The notes below the pieces were generated by a model. It did no database searches and was not told the origin of the DNA. It saw only the letters and a list, made by a program, of their open reading frames with translations. A program made the position numbers and the translations under genes. Shown here one piece after another: positions 40,639 to 50,755 of a stretch of DNA of 64,000 bases (the stretch's first letter is position 1; every line of letters starts with the position of its first letter). Source of the DNA: Mycobacterium sp. 852014-52450_SCH5900713 (GTDB taxonomy: Bacteria > Actinomycetota > Actinomycetes > Mycobacteriales > Mycobacteriaceae); NCBI RefSeq assembly GCF_001667075.1, contig NZ_LZIL01000035.1, forward strand, positions 216,559 to 280,558. The letters are read 5' to 3'.

Positions 40639-41673
40639 TCACGTGGTGTAGACCATCCACAGCGGAAGAACCGAGTCCAGGTAATCCATGAACTTCTTGA
40701 GGCCCACGCGGTATTGCCCGTAGCCGTATGGATCTTCGGCGTACTCCGGAAAGGCGATGCCCAGTCCGAACAGGCCGGGGGCGATGATTCCGTTCATCCG
40801 GTTGTATTGCAGCGGGCCCCACTGGGGCGTCTCGGGCAGCTTCCGCTGCTCGAAACCAACGGTGTAGACCACGTGGTCGCACTCGGCGATCTTCTCTTCG
40901 AAGTCCGGGGCGGCAACCCAGCACCTCTCCAACCGTTCCGGATGCTCACCGTCGATGTTCTCGCGGGCCCAGACGGCGGCCCGGCCCTTGAGACCGGTAT
41001 CCTCGAAAAGGATCCAATCATCCAGGTAGACAGCGTATTTGAGCGGGCTGCGGTAAAAATTGATCACCCGACCGACCGGAAGCCGCAGCAGGTGCGGTAA
41101 CGCGATCATCGACGAGTGCGACGAGCCGAAGACGCCAACCGTCGCGCCCTCCAGCGGCACCTCGGCGAGCTTGTCGGCATCGAGGGCGACCTCGACCGGA
41201 ATTTCGTCGGGGGGATAGTCGAGCCTCTTGGGGGCTGCGCCGATGGCGAGGATCACGTTGTCCGAGGCCAGTTCCGGATCCTGCGTTTCGATCCGCCACT
41301 GCCGTCGCTGCAGGGACAGGGTGGTGGCCATCGTCTCGAAGGTGTGCACCCGTTCGCGCAGTTGCGCGGTGACCCACACCAATGGGTCGGCGACCAGGGC
41401 AAGGGCGCAGGTCTCCTCCGGGTCCACTTCGGCCAGCGGCATTGGCGGGGCTTGGGAGAACCGAAAGGCCGCAGAGCCATTCAGGAAACTCATGAACGTC
41501 CCGGCAATGGTGTTGCTCGACACCGACCGCCACTTACCGCCCAGGTCTCCCGCGGCGAAGGCGGGATCGATCCAGGCGATCTTGTCCGGCGGTACGCCCC
41601 GATCGAGCAGCCTGCCGACCGCAGCAATTCCGGCGGGTCCGGCTCCGATCACTGTCCACGCGTAGGTCGCCAT
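40639..41673 (-). CDS. FAD-dependent oxidoreductase, single-component NAD(P)/FAD-binding
   Basis: The 344-residue flavoprotein has an N-terminal FAD-binding motif VIGAGPAGIAAVGRLL and a second nucleotide-binding segment ATVGVFGSSHSSM where a reduced-pyridine-nucleotide site would lie. The stretch GDLGGKWRSVSSNT resembles the region before substrate in FAD-dependent monooxygenases. It ends with VGLKKFMDYLDSVLPLW. I do not know its substrate. The ATG at 41673 has no clear ribosome site; an upstream start at 41703 would add ten residues. It follows the DUF5134 gene by 51 bases and may share its transcript. Confidence 0.75.
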   Translation of the reverse strand: MATYAWTVIGAGPAGIAAVGRLLDRGVPPDKIAWIDPAFAAGDLGGKWRSVSSNTIAGTFMSFLNGSAAFRFSQAPPMPLAEVDPEETCALALVADPLVWVTAQLRERVHTFETMATTLSLQRRQWRIETQDPELASDNVILAIGAAPKRLDYPPDEIPVEVALDADKLAEVPLEGATVGVFGSSHSSMIALPHLLRLPVGRVINFYRSPLKYAVYLDDWILFEDTGLKGRAAVWARENIDGEHPERLERCWVAAPDFEEKIAECDHVVYTVGFEQRKLPETPQWGPLQYNRMNGIIAPGLFGLGIAFPEYAEDPYGYGQYRVGLKKFMDYLDSVLPLWMVYTT

Positions 41674-41724
41674 GTAACTAGGTATAGAGGAGCGATGAGG
41701 CACGCGCCGAGTCGTCGGGTCCGA

Positions 41725-42357
41725 TCAAACGATGTCGGCGAACATCAGCGCCGTGCCGGCGGCGGTGACGGCTTGAGTCACGATTTGCGCGTAGGTGAGT
41801 CGAACGGTGCGCGGCATCAACCTCGTCCAGCGCTGCGCCATCCAGTGGTACGCCCAGAAAATCGCGACCGCGCCGAACCCCAGGGCCGCGGTCCAGTTGA
41901 CGACGCTGACCCAGTCGGCCGCGGCGTGCGGCATGTGGTGTGCGGCGTGCTGCAAGCCCGCCGCGGCGCTGTGTGCGGGCATGCTCATCGCTTCGTCGCC
42001 CGCCTGATCCGAGTGGCCGGGCAAGCTGCCGTTCATCGCCCCGTACATCCAGGCCATCGCGACCATCATGAGGGCGTAGTAGTAGTTCGTCAGCCTGCCG
42101 TCGGCGGCCCAGGGCGCGCGGCGGCCGATGCCGACGAACCAGGCGCCCGCGAGCAGGAAGCACGTCGGTGCGACGATGGTCGGCAAGCTCATGCCAACCC
42201 CCCAGGCCATCAAGATCATCACCGCAGACATCGCCAGGTGCAGCAGCTGGCTCACGACGCCGGTCCAGCATCGGCGTTGGGCGACAAGGAAATACGCGTA
42301 GGCCGCGAAGCTGACGGCAAAGAGCGCCGTCACTAGCCATCGCAAGGTGTTATCCAC
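41725..42357 (-). CDS. DUF5134 membrane protein
   Basis: The likely start is the GTG at 42357, giving 210 residues with a GAGAGG ribosome site; the frame extends nine residues upstream. It has six or so hydrophobic helices (WLVTALFAVSFAAYAYFLV, LLHLAMSAVMILMAWGV) and a histidine- and methionine-rich loop (AMSMPAHSAAAGLQ and HAAHHMPHAA). That composition suggests metal, perhaps copper, binding, which would fit a membrane copper protein, but no function is established for DUF5134. It lies between aglA and the flavoprotein gene on the same strand. Confidence 0.75.
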   Translation of the reverse strand: MDNTLRWLVTALFAVSFAAYAYFLVAQRRCWTGVVSQLLHLAMSAVMILMAWGVGMSLPTIVAPTCFLLAGAWFVGIGRRAPWAADGRLTNYYYALMMVAMAWMYGAMNGSLPGHSDQAGDEAMSMPAHSAAAGLQHAAHHMPHAAADWVSVVNWTAALGFGAVAIFWAYHWMAQRWTRLMPRTVRLTYAQIVTQAVTAAGTALMFADIV

Positions 42358-42536
42358 CAACCCGCCTCTCGCCGGTGGGCCCACACGACGTCAGCTTGAG
42401 ACCCGGAATCGGGGTTTCGATCTCGGCCATGGCACGAGAGTACCCCCAGAGGGTATCTATCCCGCGGCGCCACCCCGACGATCGCCCATGCGCAATGCGA
42501 AACCGAGTGCTCCGCCCCGGCTTTGGGGGAGGCCGG

Positions 42537-44102
42537 TCAGGCCAGCCACGCCGCGGCGTCCGGCGGGAGTTCGTCGTCGACCAGCGGGGCGCTGGCCATG
42601 ATGAGCTGTCCCGGCGGCAGTGGGATCGGTCGCCGGCCGGCGTTCACCGCGCACACCGCTCCGCCGCCGCGGCGCCTGAAGATCAGCGCATCGCGTGGCG
42701 CGTCCAACCACTCGATTTCGTCACCGTCGAATTCGGTGCGCTCCTTGCGCACCTTGATGATGTGCTGGAAGAACGAGAAGGTCGATTCGGGGTCCGCGGC
42801 CTGCCGCTCGACAGTCAGTGCCGCCCACTCCCGCGGCATCGGTAACCAGGTGTCGGGCGACGAGGAGAACCCGAACGGGGGAGCCTCGCCCGACCACGGC
42901 ATCGGAACCCGGCACTTGTCGCGGCCGCGCTCGGTGTGCCCGGAGCGTTCCCACGTCGGGTCCTGCAATACCTCGTCGGGCAGCTCGACGTCCGGCAGCC
43001 CCAGTTCCTCGCCGTTGTAGATGAACACTGCGCCCGGCAGGGCGAGCATCACCATCGCCATCGCCTTCGCCCGGCGCAGCCCGATCTCGCCGCCCCCGTA
43101 CCGGGTGACCTCACGGCCCACGTCGTGGTTGGACAGCGTCCAGGTCGGGATGGCGTTTTCGATCGCGATGGCCTCCATGGAGTTCTGGATCGCGTGCTGG
43201 ATCTCGCTGGCGTCGAAGTCGATCTTCGTCAGCCGGAAGTTGAAGCCGAGGTGCAGTTCGTCGGGCCGCAGGTACTCGGCCCACAGCAGATTGTCGAGCA
43301 CCCACACCTCGCCGATGGTCACCGCGTCGGGATAGTCGTCGACGATCTTGCGGATCCCGCGGTGAATCTCGTGCACGCTCGGGTGGTTGAAGCGGGGGTC
43401 GTCGTCGCTGTGACTCAGCACCTTGACGTCGTCCTTCGCGTCGGGCAGGTCGGCCGGCTTGGCCATCCCGTGCGCCACGTCGATGCGGAAGCCGTCCACG
43501 CCGCGTTCCAGCCAGAAACGCAGCGTCTTCTCGAAATCGTCGAAGACGTCCGGGTGCTCCCAGTTCAGGTCCGGCTGCTCGGTGTCGAAAAGGTGCAGGT
43601 AGTACTGGCCCGGATTGCCGTCCGGCTCCACCACCCGCGTCCAGGCGGACCCCCCGAACACCGACGTCCAGTTGTTCGGCGGCAGCTCCCCGGCGGGACC
43701 CCGGCCGTCGCGGAAGTAGTAGCGGTCCCGCGCGTCGGTACCCGGCCCTGCGGCCAGCGCGGCCTGAAACCACGGGTGCGCCGAGCTGGTGTGGTTGGGC
43801 ACCACGTCCATGGTGATCTTGATGCCCCGCTCGTGCGCCGCCGGGATCAGCCGCTCAATGGCCGCCATCCCGCCGAACAGCGGGTCGATGTCGCGCGGGT
43901 CCGCGACGTCGTAGCCGTGGTCGGCCATCGGCGAGACGGTGACCGGGTTGAGCCAGATCGCGTCCACCCCGAGTCGCTCGAGGTGATCCAGGTGGGCCAG
44001 TAATCCATCGATGTCGCCCACGCCGTCGCCGTCGCTGTCGGCGAACGACCGGGGATAGACCTGATAGAAGACCGCGTTCGACCACCATGCTCCGGGGCTC
44101 AT
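42537..44102 (-). CDS. aglA: Alpha-glucosidase, glycoside hydrolase family 13
   Basis: The 521-residue protein has the GH13 barrel with all conserved regions: DVVPNHTS, the nucleophile aspartate in GFRIDVAHG, the acid glutamate in TIGEVWVLDN and LSNHDVGR with the third acid. FYQVYPRSFADSDGDGVGDI marks the oligo-1,6-glucosidase/trehalose-related subgroup. It would hydrolyse alpha-glucosidic bonds of small sugars in the cytoplasm. No signal peptide. It follows glbO by 26 bases on the minus strand, as in M. tuberculosis (Rv2471). Confidence 0.92.
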   Translation of the reverse strand: MSPGAWWSNAVFYQVYPRSFADSDGDGVGDIDGLLAHLDHLERLGVDAIWLNPVTVSPMADHGYDVADPRDIDPLFGGMAAIERLIPAAHERGIKITMDVVPNHTSSAHPWFQAALAAGPGTDARDRYYFRDGRGPAGELPPNNWTSVFGGSAWTRVVEPDGNPGQYYLHLFDTEQPDLNWEHPDVFDDFEKTLRFWLERGVDGFRIDVAHGMAKPADLPDAKDDVKVLSHSDDDPRFNHPSVHEIHRGIRKIVDDYPDAVTIGEVWVLDNLLWAEYLRPDELHLGFNFRLTKIDFDASEIQHAIQNSMEAIAIENAIPTWTLSNHDVGREVTRYGGGEIGLRRAKAMAMVMLALPGAVFIYNGEELGLPDVELPDEVLQDPTWERSGHTERGRDKCRVPMPWSGEAPPFGFSSSPDTWLPMPREWAALTVERQAADPESTFSFFQHIIKVRKERTEFDGDEIEWLDAPRDALIFRRRGGGAVCAVNAGRRPIPLPPGQLIMASAPLVDDELPPDAAAWLA

Positions 44103-44128
44103 CCTGTTCCGTTCAGTTCGCTGGGCTA

Positions 44129-44524
44129 TCAGAAGGGCGAGTTGACCAGCGAGTGGGCGGCCATCTCAAGGTAATCGAGCAACTGACGTCGGTGCTCGTC
44201 GTCGAGGGTGTCCGAATCGATCGACGCGACCGCCGTGTGCATGCAGCGCAGCCAGGCGTCGCGCTCGATGGGAGTGATCCGGAACGGGACGTGGCGCATC
44301 CGCAGCCGTGGATGCCCGCGCCGGTCGGAGTAGGTGCGGGGGCCGCCCCAATACTGCTCGAGGAACATGCGCAACCGTTCCTCGGCGCCCGCCAAATCGT
44401 CTTCGGGGTACAGCTGGCGCAGAATTTCGTCCTCGGCGACCTGGGCATAAAAGCGGGACACGATCGCATGAAAGGTTTCGGCACCGCCGACGGCGTCATA
44501 GAAGGACTGTGGCTCGGAATCCAT
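44129..44524 (-). CDS. glbO: Truncated haemoglobin, group II (trHbO)
   Basis: The 131-residue globin, from the ATG at 44524 (a second ATG at 44533 is possible), has [20 protein letters not shown], the heme-region motif [20 protein letters not shown] and [11 protein letters not shown] with the proximal histidine. The tyrosine and tryptophan of the trHbO distal pocket are kept. trHbO binds oxygen tightly and is proposed to deliver oxygen or detoxify NO and peroxides near the membrane oxidases. The GGAGG two bases before 44524 is closer than normal, so a short or leaderless start may apply. Confidence 0.93.
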   Translation of the reverse strand: MDSEPQSFYDAVGGAETFHAIVSRFYAQVAEDEILRQLYPEDDLAGAEERLRMFLEQYWGGPRTYSDRRGHPRLRMRHVPFRITPIERDAWLRCMHTAVASIDSDTLDDEHRRQLLDYLEMAAHSLVNSPF

Positions 44525-44666
44525 CGCCTCCATTGTGGTCCATCGCGGCGGCTGCGGCCTGAGCCGGGCCGAGGGCACAACCGCTGTTCACCCGGACGAC
44601 ATGCCGTTCACCTGCAATAGGGGTGCGATTGGCGGCGAATCATGGTGGACTATCCGCGGAGGATCT

Positions 44667-45314
44667 ATGGCGCAGGGCAAGAGACGCCGCAGCCACCGCA
44701 GTTCCGGGGCCGCGGCAGGGTTAACCGGGCCCCCGACCGCGTCATGCCTGCATAGCGTCGATACCCATCCCCCCACCCGCCAAGACAGCGCGTCCCTGTG
44801 GAGTCGTCGGCGGGTGCTGCTGCTGAATTCGACATACGAGCCACTGACCGCGCTGCCGATGCGGCGGGCCATCGTGATGGTCATTTGCGGGAAGGCCGAC
44901 GTGGTCCATCACGACCCGGCCGGACCGGTGATCCATTCGGCCACCAGCTCGATCATGGTGCCCTCGGTGATCCAGCTGCGGACCTACGTCCGCGTCCCGT
45001 ACCGGGCCCGCGTCCCGATGACCCGGGCAGCGCTGATGCACCGGGACCGATTCTCCTGCGCGTATTGCGGAGCGAAGGCCGACACCGTCGACCACGTGGT
45101 GCCACGCAGTCGCGGCGGCGACCACTCGTGGGAGAACTGCGTCGCGTGCTGCTCGACGTGCAATCACCGCAAGGGCGACAAACTGCTCACCGAACTCGGC
45201 TGGGTGCTGCGCCGGACCCCGCTGCCACCGACGGGGCAGCACTGGCGACTGCTGTCGACGGTCAAGGAGCTCGACCCGGCCTGGGCGCGCTACCTCGGCG
45301 AAGGCGCGGCCTGA
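44667..45314 (+). CDS. HNH endonuclease
   Basis: The 215-residue protein starts at an ATG following GCGGAGG. The first 55 residues are basic and disordered; the C-terminal half has an HNH/zinc-finger module: CAYCG, VDHVVPRSRGGDHSW, then ENCVACCSTCNHRKGDK. The two CxxC pairs bind zinc and the DH-N-H residues bind the catalytic metal. It is the conserved Rv2469c-type protein, present outside mobile elements across mycobacteria, so a housekeeping DNA repair or RNA processing role is likely, though unproven. Confidence 0.88.
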   Translation: MAQGKRRRSHRSSGAAAGLTGPPTASCLHSVDTHPPTRQDSASLWSRRRVLLLNSTYEPLTALPMRRAIVMVICGKADVVHHDPAGPVIHSATSSIMVPSVIQLRTYVRVPYRARVPMTRAALMHRDRFSCAYCGAKADTVDHVVPRSRGGDHSWENCVACCSTCNHRKGDKLLTELGWVLRRTPLPPTGQHWRLLSTVKELDPAWARYLGEGAA

Positions 45315-45369
45315 CCAATCTCGTGTCCGGGTGTGCCACGAGAACACCCGGTGGGATACGGTTTTCGTC

Positions 45370-45606
45370 GTGAGCATGCTGGAGATCCACGCGTACTTCA
45401 TCGGAATACCGTTGCTGCTGGTGGCCGTGCTGGCGGTGCTGATCTGGTCGCACAAGGGACCGCACCCGGCGACCTACAAGTTGGGTGAGAAGTGGACGCA
45501 TCCGCCGATCCTGTGGGCGGCCACCGACGAAGACGTCGGCCACACCCACGGCGGGCACGGCGGACACGAGTTCTCAGTTGGAGGTGGCGCCAGTGGCACA
45601 TGGTGA
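45370..45606 (+). CDS. ctaJ: Small membrane protein, candidate cytochrome aa3 oxidase subunit CtaJ
   Basis: About 78 residues from the GTG at 45370 (ATG at 45376 is an alternative). One hydrophobic helix near the N-terminus ([17 protein letters not shown]) is followed by a short conserved loop ([17 protein letters not shown]) and a Gly/His-rich tail ([11 protein letters not shown]). It resembles the small accessory subunit CtaJ found in the mycobacterial III2-IV2 respiratory supercomplex, which I recall as encoded beside the DUF5130 gene. The identification is by context and shape. It overlaps the DUF5130 gene by 14 bases. Confidence 0.6.
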   Translation: MSMLEIHAYFIGIPLLLVAVLAVLIWSHKGPHPATYKLGEKWTHPPILWAATDEDVGHTHGGHGGHEFSVGGGASGTW

Positions 45607-46060
45607 TGTGGCGACGATCGAGCCCGGCGAGCTGCCCAACGGGTGGGTGATCACCACCAGCGGACGGCTTTCCGGAGTCACCGAGCCCGGCGAGCTCTCC
45701 GTTCATTTCCCGTTCCCGACCAAGGACCTCGTCGCCATCGACGACGCACTGAAGTTCGGTTCCCGGGCATCGAAGGCACGGTTCGCCATCTACCTCGGTG
45801 ACCTGGGCAGCGACACCGCCGCCCGGGCTCGCGAGATCCTGGCCAAGGTGCCCACGCCCGACAATGCGGTGCTGCTGGCGGTCTCGCCCGACCAGAAGGT
45901 CATCGAAGTGGTCTACGGCTCCCAGGTCCGGGGCCGCGGCGCCGAGTCGTCCGCGCCGCTCGGCGTTGCCGCCGCATCGTCGGCGTTCGAGCGGGGCGAC
46001 CTGGTGGACGGACTGGTCAGCGCGATCCGCGTCCTCAGCGCGGGCATCTCCCCGGCTTAG
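45593..46060 (+). CDS. DUF5130 family protein (Rv2468c type)
   Basis: The 155-residue protein starts at the GTG eight bases after GGAGG; other in-frame GTGs at 45584 and 45608 are possible. Family sequence is seen in [20 protein letters not shown] and [19 protein letters not shown], then [21 protein letters not shown]. The fold resembles the TPM-like domain of envelope or respiratory partners, but it has no signal peptide. The gene is coupled to the CtaJ-like gene, so a role in oxidase assembly or supercomplex formation is conceivable. Confidence 0.75.
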   Translation: MAHGDVATIEPGELPNGWVITTSGRLSGVTEPGELSVHFPFPTKDLVAIDDALKFGSRASKARFAIYLGDLGSDTAARAREILAKVPTPDNAVLLAVSPDQKVIEVVYGSQVRGRGAESSAPLGVAAASSAFERGDLVDGLVSAIRVLSAGISPA

Positions 46061-46105
46061 TGGCGAGCGCGGCGGAGTTGGGCGCCGCGGGTCGCCACCG
46101 TCGGC

Positions 46106-48682
46106 TTAGTCGGCCGCGTCGAACCTGCGGGCCCGCAAGGACCGCTTCACCCCGGCCTGGCCCTCGAGCACCAGCCGCCGCAACGCCGGCGGCACTTCGG
46201 GGGCGGACAGGAACTTGTCGGCGGCCGCGATCCCGGCCTCACTGATGTTCCAGTGCGGGTACAGGCCGATCACCACCGTTTGCGCGACTTCGCTGGAACG
46301 CCGCGCCCACACGCCGGGTATCGCCTCGAAATAGCGGTCGGTGAACGGCGTGAGCAAGTCATGCTGTCCGGCCGGGGCGAAGCCCGCGATGATGCTGCGA
46401 GCGGTGATGTTTGCCAGGGTGTCGTCCTCGATCACCGTGGTCCAGGCGTCCTCCTTGACGCGCGGCTGCGGCCGCGCCGTCGCCGCCTGGGCGCCGTGCC
46501 GCTTGCCCGCGGCGGTCGGATCGCGCTGTACCTCCGCGTCGATGAAAGGCGTGGCGGGCCCGTCCGCGTCGATTTCGCCGGCGCTTGCGAGCGCGGTCAC
46601 GATGCGCCACCGCAGGTCGGTGTCGATCTCCAGGCCGGCCAGCCCCAACTCGGCCGGGTCGTGGTCGAACAAGTCCGCCAGGACGACGACGTGCCGGGTC
46701 GACAGCACCGACGAACAAAGGGTGTTGACGAAGGCGAGCTGGTGATCGGATCCGGGGTCGGCGGCGCGCGCCAGCTCTAGCAGCCGATCGGCGAACTGCG
46801 GCCACCCATGCTCGCGCGCCCAGCCCGGCTCGGCGTAGGAGCCCAGCGCCGTCTGCGCTTGCAGCAGCAACCGCTGCGCCACCCCGACCTCGGTCTCGGC
46901 GTGCACACCGTCCGAGACCAGCGCCACGAAGTCGCGGGCGCGTAGTTCGGCCTCGCGCGTCATCTCCCACGCCGCCGACCACACCAGGGAGCGCGGGAGT
47001 GGCTCGGCGATGTCGGCGATCCGCTGCAGCGCCGTCTGCAGTGACCCGGCGTCCAGCCGCAGTGAGCAATACGTCAGATCGTCATCGTTGACGAGCACCA
47101 GCTGACCGCGCGAAACACCAATCAGGGCAGGCACTTCCGTGACAGGGCCCTCGACGTCGAGTTCTTCGCGCCGGACCCGCACCAGCTTGCCGGCGCCGTC
47201 ATCGTCGTAAATCCCGATCGCCAGCCGGTGCACGCGGGTTTCACCTGCACCCGGGGCGGCGCCACTCTGTGTCACGGCGAACCGGGTGAACCGGCCGTCC
47301 GGGTCGATGTCGAAATCCGGCCGCAGCGTGTTCAAACCGGTGGTCTTCAACCACTGCTGGCCCCAGTCGGACAGGTCCCGGCCCGACGCCTTCTCCAGCG
47401 CGGCGACAAGGTCGTTGAAGGTCGCGTTGCCGAACGCGTGGTTGCGGAAGTAGTCGCGCAGCCCGGCCAGGAAGTGCTCCAGCCCGACGTAGGCGACCAG
47501 CTGCTTGAGGACGGAGGCGCCCTTGGCGTAGGTGATGCCGTCGAAGTTCACCTCGACCGCGGCCAGGTCGGGGATGTCCGCGGCGATCGGGTGCGTGGAC
47601 GGCAGCTGGTCCTGACGGTACGCCCACGACTTCTCGACCGTCGCGAAAGTCGTCCAGGCCTCGGTGAATTCGGTGGCCTCCGCCTGGCACAGCACCGAGG
47701 CGAACGTCGCGAACGACTCGTTGAGCCACAGGTCGTCCCACCAGGTCATGGTGACGAGGTCGCCGAACCACATGTGCGCCATCTCGTGCAGCACGGTTTC
47801 GGCGCGCCGCTCGTAGGAGGCCCGGGTGACCTTGCTGCGAAAGACGTAGTCCTCCAGAAAGGTCACCGCGCCCGCGTTTTCCATTGCGCCGGCGTTGAAT
47901 TCGGGCACGAACAGCTGGTCGTATTTTCCGAACGCGTAGGGCAGCCCAAAGTTCTTGTGGTAGAAGCCGAATCCCTGCTTGGTCTGGGTGAACAGCCGCT
48001 CGGCGTCCATGTGGCGCGCCAACGATTCCCGGCAGAAGATGCCCAGCGGGATCTCGCCGTGTTCGTCGGTGTAGCTGTCCTTCCACTCGGCGTACGGCCC
48101 GGCGATGAGGGCCACCAGATAGGTGCTCATCCGCGGGGTGGTGGCGAAGGCGTGCACGCCGTCTTCGATGGACACCGTCGCGCCGTTGGAGACCACTTTC
48201 CAGTGTTTGGGCGCCGTCACCCGCAGGTCGAACGTCGCCTTGAGGTCGGGCTGGTCGAAACAGGCGAACATGCGCTTGGCGTCGGCGGTTTCGAATTGCG
48301 AGTACAGGTACGTCTCGTTGTCGACCGGGTCGACGAAGCGGTGCAGTCCCTCGCCGGTGTTGGAGTAGCGGCAGTCCGCGTCGACCACGAGGACGTTGCG
48401 TTTCTCGAGACCGCGCAGCGCGATGCCCGTCGATTCGTCGTAAACCGACACATCCAGATCGTGGCCGTTGAGGCTGGCGCCGCGCACCGTCTCGGCGGCG
48501 AGGTCGATGTACGAGTCGGCGCCGGGAAGCGCGTCGAACACCACCGTGGTGGTGGACCGGAACGTCCGCTCGCCGGGTGCGCCGGAGCCATCGGTGACAT
48601 CGAGGTCGATCCGGTAGCTGTCGACGGTGATCAGGGAGGCGCGTTCGACGGCCTGGTCCCGGGTGAGATTAGGAAGGGCCAC
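46106..48682 (-). CDS. pepN: Aminopeptidase N, M1 zinc metallopeptidase
   Basis: The 858-residue peptidase has the exopeptidase motif GAMENAG, the zinc site [19 protein letters not shown] followed by LNESF (HExxH-18-E), and the C-terminal ERAP1-like helical domain. It removes N-terminal amino acids from peptides in the cytoplasm; no signal peptide is present. The start is a GTG at 48682, preceding [17 protein letters not shown]. It is divergent from the mycothiol-dependent reductase with 105 bases between starts. Confidence 0.95.
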   Translation of the reverse strand: MALPNLTRDQAVERASLITVDSYRIDLDVTDGSGAPGERTFRSTTTVVFDALPGADSYIDLAAETVRGASLNGHDLDVSVYDESTGIALRGLEKRNVLVVDADCRYSNTGEGLHRFVDPVDNETYLYSQFETADAKRMFACFDQPDLKATFDLRVTAPKHWKVVSNGATVSIEDGVHAFATTPRMSTYLVALIAGPYAEWKDSYTDEHGEIPLGIFCRESLARHMDAERLFTQTKQGFGFYHKNFGLPYAFGKYDQLFVPEFNAGAMENAGAVTFLEDYVFRSKVTRASYERRAETVLHEMAHMWFGDLVTMTWWDDLWLNESFATFASVLCQAEATEFTEAWTTFATVEKSWAYRQDQLPSTHPIAADIPDLAAVEVNFDGITYAKGASVLKQLVAYVGLEHFLAGLRDYFRNHAFGNATFNDLVAALEKASGRDLSDWGQQWLKTTGLNTLRPDFDIDPDGRFTRFAVTQSGAAPGAGETRVHRLAIGIYDDDGAGKLVRVRREELDVEGPVTEVPALIGVSRGQLVLVNDDDLTYCSLRLDAGSLQTALQRIADIAEPLPRSLVWSAAWEMTREAELRARDFVALVSDGVHAETEVGVAQRLLLQAQTALGSYAEPGWAREHGWPQFADRLLELARAADPGSDHQLAFVNTLCSSVLSTRHVVVLADLFDHDPAELGLAGLEIDTDLRWRIVTALASAGEIDADGPATPFIDAEVQRDPTAAGKRHGAQAATARPQPRVKEDAWTTVIEDDTLANITARSIIAGFAPAGQHDLLTPFTDRYFEAIPGVWARRSSEVAQTVVIGLYPHWNISEAGIAAADKFLSAPEVPPALRRLVLEGQAGVKRSLRARRFDAAD

Positions 48683-48787
48683 GCGTCCAACTTACGTGCC
48701 CGGCCCGCAGCTCGGTCGGTGCGGGAACAGGGGCGCGGCGCCTACGGTTGTGCTGAACGGTGTACCGACCGACGAGAGGACTGCGCT

Positions 48788-49411
48788 ATGGCTGAGAAGG
48801 CCGCCGAGAAAGACCAAGCCGATTTCTGGTTCGACCCGCTGTGCCCGTGGTGCTGGATCACTTCGCGTTGGATCCTCGAGGTGGAGAAGGTCCGCGACAT
48901 CGACGTGCACTTTCACGTCATGAGCCTGGCGATCCTCAACGAGAACCGCGAAGGCCTGCCCGACAAATATCGCGAAATGATGAAGCACGCCTGGGGTCCG
49001 GTGCGCGTGGCGATCGCCGCCGAGCAGGCCCACGGCGAAGGCGTGCTCGACCCGCTGTACACCGCGATGGGCACCCGGATTCACAACGAGGACAACAAGG
49101 ACCTCGAGGAAGTCATCAAGTTGTCACTGGCCGACGCCGGCCTGCCCGCGGAACTCGCCGAGGCCGCGCACAGCGAGGCGTACGACGACGCGCTGCGCAA
49201 GAGTCACCACGCCGGCATGGACGCCGTCGGCGACGACGTAGGCACGCCGACCATTCACGTCAACGGGGTGGCGTTCTTCGGGCCCGTGCTCTCGAAGATC
49301 CCTCGCGGCGAGGAGGCCGGCAAGCTATGGGACGCGTCGGTGACCTTCGCGTCCTACCCGCACTTCTTCGAGCTCAAGCGGACTCGCACCGAGAAGCCCG
49401 AATTCGACTGA
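48788..49411 (+). CDS. Mycothiol-dependent DsbA-like reductase (Rv2466c type)
   Basis: The 207-residue protein is a DsbA/thioredoxin-fold enzyme with the active-site motif CPWC at Cys19 and Cys22 ([12 protein letters not shown]). The following helical insertion and GTPTIHVNG, with the cis-proline, fit the family. The M. tuberculosis equivalent accepts electrons from mycothiol and activates the nitro pro-drug TP053, and is induced by oxidative stress through SigH. It probably reduces mixed disulfides in the cytoplasm. A SigH-type promoter would be in the 105-base divergent gap; I did not find a clear one. Confidence 0.92.
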   Translation: MAEKAAEKDQADFWFDPLCPWCWITSRWILEVEKVRDIDVHFHVMSLAILNENREGLPDKYREMMKHAWGPVRVAIAAEQAHGEGVLDPLYTAMGTRIHNEDNKDLEEVIKLSLADAGLPAELAEAAHSEAYDDALRKSHHAGMDAVGDDVGTPTIHVNGVAFFGPVLSKIPRGEEAGKLWDASVTFASYPHFFELKRTRTEKPEFD

Positions 49412-49438
49412 TGAGCGGCCCGTGTAAGGATTGCGGGC

Positions 49439-49918
49439 ATGCGCGTCTACCTCGGCTCTGACCACGCCGGATTCGAGCTCAAGCAGCAGATCATCGAGCA
49501 CCTCAAAGCGTCCGGACACGAGCCGATCGATTGCGGCGCCTTCACCTATGACGCCGAGGACGACTACCCGGCGTTCTGCATCGCGGCCGCGACGCGCACG
49601 GTGGCCGACCCCGGCAGCCTGGGCATCGTGCTGGGCGGTTCGGGCAACGGCGAACAGATCGCGGCCAACAAGGTGCCGGGAGCCCGTTGCGCGCTCGGGT
49701 GGAGCGTCGAGACGGCGACCCTGGCCCGCGAGCACAACAACGCCCAGTTGATCGGGATCGGCGGTCGCATGCACACCGTCCCCGAGGCGTTGGCCATCGT
49801 GGACGCCTTCCTGCGTGCGCCATGGTCCAAAGCCGAACGCCACCAACGGCGGATCGACATCCTCGCCGAGTACGAGCGCACTCACCAGGCGCCCCCGGTG
49901 CCCGGCGCGCAGGGCTGA
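49439..49918 (+). CDS. rpiB: Ribose-5-phosphate isomerase B
   Basis: The 159-residue RpiB has the phosphate- and substrate-binding motifs SDHAGFELKQ, CGAFTYDAEDDYPAF and GGSGNGEQIAANK. At the catalytic base position, where most RpiB proteins have cysteine, this one has Glu72, the actinobacterial variant (Glu75 in M. tuberculosis as I recall). It interconverts ribose 5-phosphate and ribulose 5-phosphate. It lies 27 bases after the reductase and 6 bases before nei, so the three probably form an operon. Confidence 0.95.
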   Translation: MRVYLGSDHAGFELKQQIIEHLKASGHEPIDCGAFTYDAEDDYPAFCIAAATRTVADPGSLGIVLGGSGNGEQIAANKVPGARCALGWSVETATLAREHNNAQLIGIGGRMHTVPEALAIVDAFLRAPWSKAERHQRRIDILAEYERTHQAPPVPGAQG

Positions 49919-49924
49919 GACGCC

Positions 49925-50734
49925 ATGCCCGAAGGGCATACCCTGCACCGGCTGGCCCGGCTGCATCAGCGCCGCTTCGGTGGGGCGCCCGTTGCGGTGT
50001 CGAGCCCGCAGGGCCGCTTCGTCGATTCGGCCTTGGTGGACGGCCGCGTGTTGCGCCGCACCAGCGTCTGGGGCAAACACCTGTTCCACCACTACGAGCC
50101 CCTTCAAGGCGGACCGATCGTGCACGTGCACCTCGGCCTCTACGGTGCCTTCACCGAATGGCCACGCGTGGACGCGGTCCTTCCCGAACCGGTCGGGCAG
50201 GTGCGGATGCGGATGGTCGGCGCCGACTACGGCACCGACTTGCGGGGCCCCACGGTCTGCGAGGTGATCGACGAGGGCCAGGTTTCCGACGTGCTGGCCA
50301 GGCTCGGTCCCGATCCGCTGCGTAACGACGCGGATCCGTCCTGGGCTTGGAACCGAATCACAAAGTCCCGCAGACCCATTGGCGCACTACTGATGGATCA
50401 GACCATCGTCGCCGGCGTGGGCAACGTCTACCGCAACGAACTGCTCTACCGCCACCGCATCGACCCGTTCCGCGCCGGCCGGGATATCGGCGAGGCGGAG
50501 TTCGACGCGGCGTGGACCGATTTGGTGGCGCTGATGAAGGTCGGCTTGCGCCGCGGCAAAATCATCGTGGTGCGGCCCGAGCACGACCACGGAGCCCCGT
50601 CTTACCGGGCCGGGCGGCCCCGGACATACGTCTACCGGCGCGCCGGCGAGGCCTGCCGGGTCTGCGGAGATTCGATCCGCACGGCCGTGTTGGAGGGCCG
50701 AAACGTGTTCTGGTGCCCCAGCTGTCAGAAATGA
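49925..50734 (+). CDS. nei: Formamidopyrimidine-DNA glycosylase / endonuclease VIII (Fpg/Nei family)
   Basis: The 269-residue DNA repair enzyme has the Fpg/Nei N-terminus MPEGHTLHRL, where Pro2 is the Schiff-base nucleophile and Glu3 a catalytic acid. The helix-two-turn-helix is around IGALLMDQTIVAGVGNVYRNE, shortened here to the known VAGVGNVYRNELL core, and the C-terminal zinc finger is CRVCGDSIRTAVLEGRNVFW plus CPSC. It excises oxidised bases and nicks the backbone. It corresponds to Rv2464c (Nei1). It ends 21 bases from the convergent lipP. Confidence 0.92.
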   Translation: MPEGHTLHRLARLHQRRFGGAPVAVSSPQGRFVDSALVDGRVLRRTSVWGKHLFHHYEPLQGGPIVHVHLGLYGAFTEWPRVDAVLPEPVGQVRMRMVGADYGTDLRGPTVCEVIDEGQVSDVLARLGPDPLRNDADPSWAWNRITKSRRPIGALLMDQTIVAGVGNVYRNELLYRHRIDPFRAGRDIGEAEFDAAWTDLVALMKVGLRRGKIIVVRPEHDHGAPSYRAGRPRTYVYRRAGEACRVCGDSIRTAVLEGRNVFWCPSCQK

Positions 50735-50755
50735 CAAGCCGCGTTTGCGCTGAAC

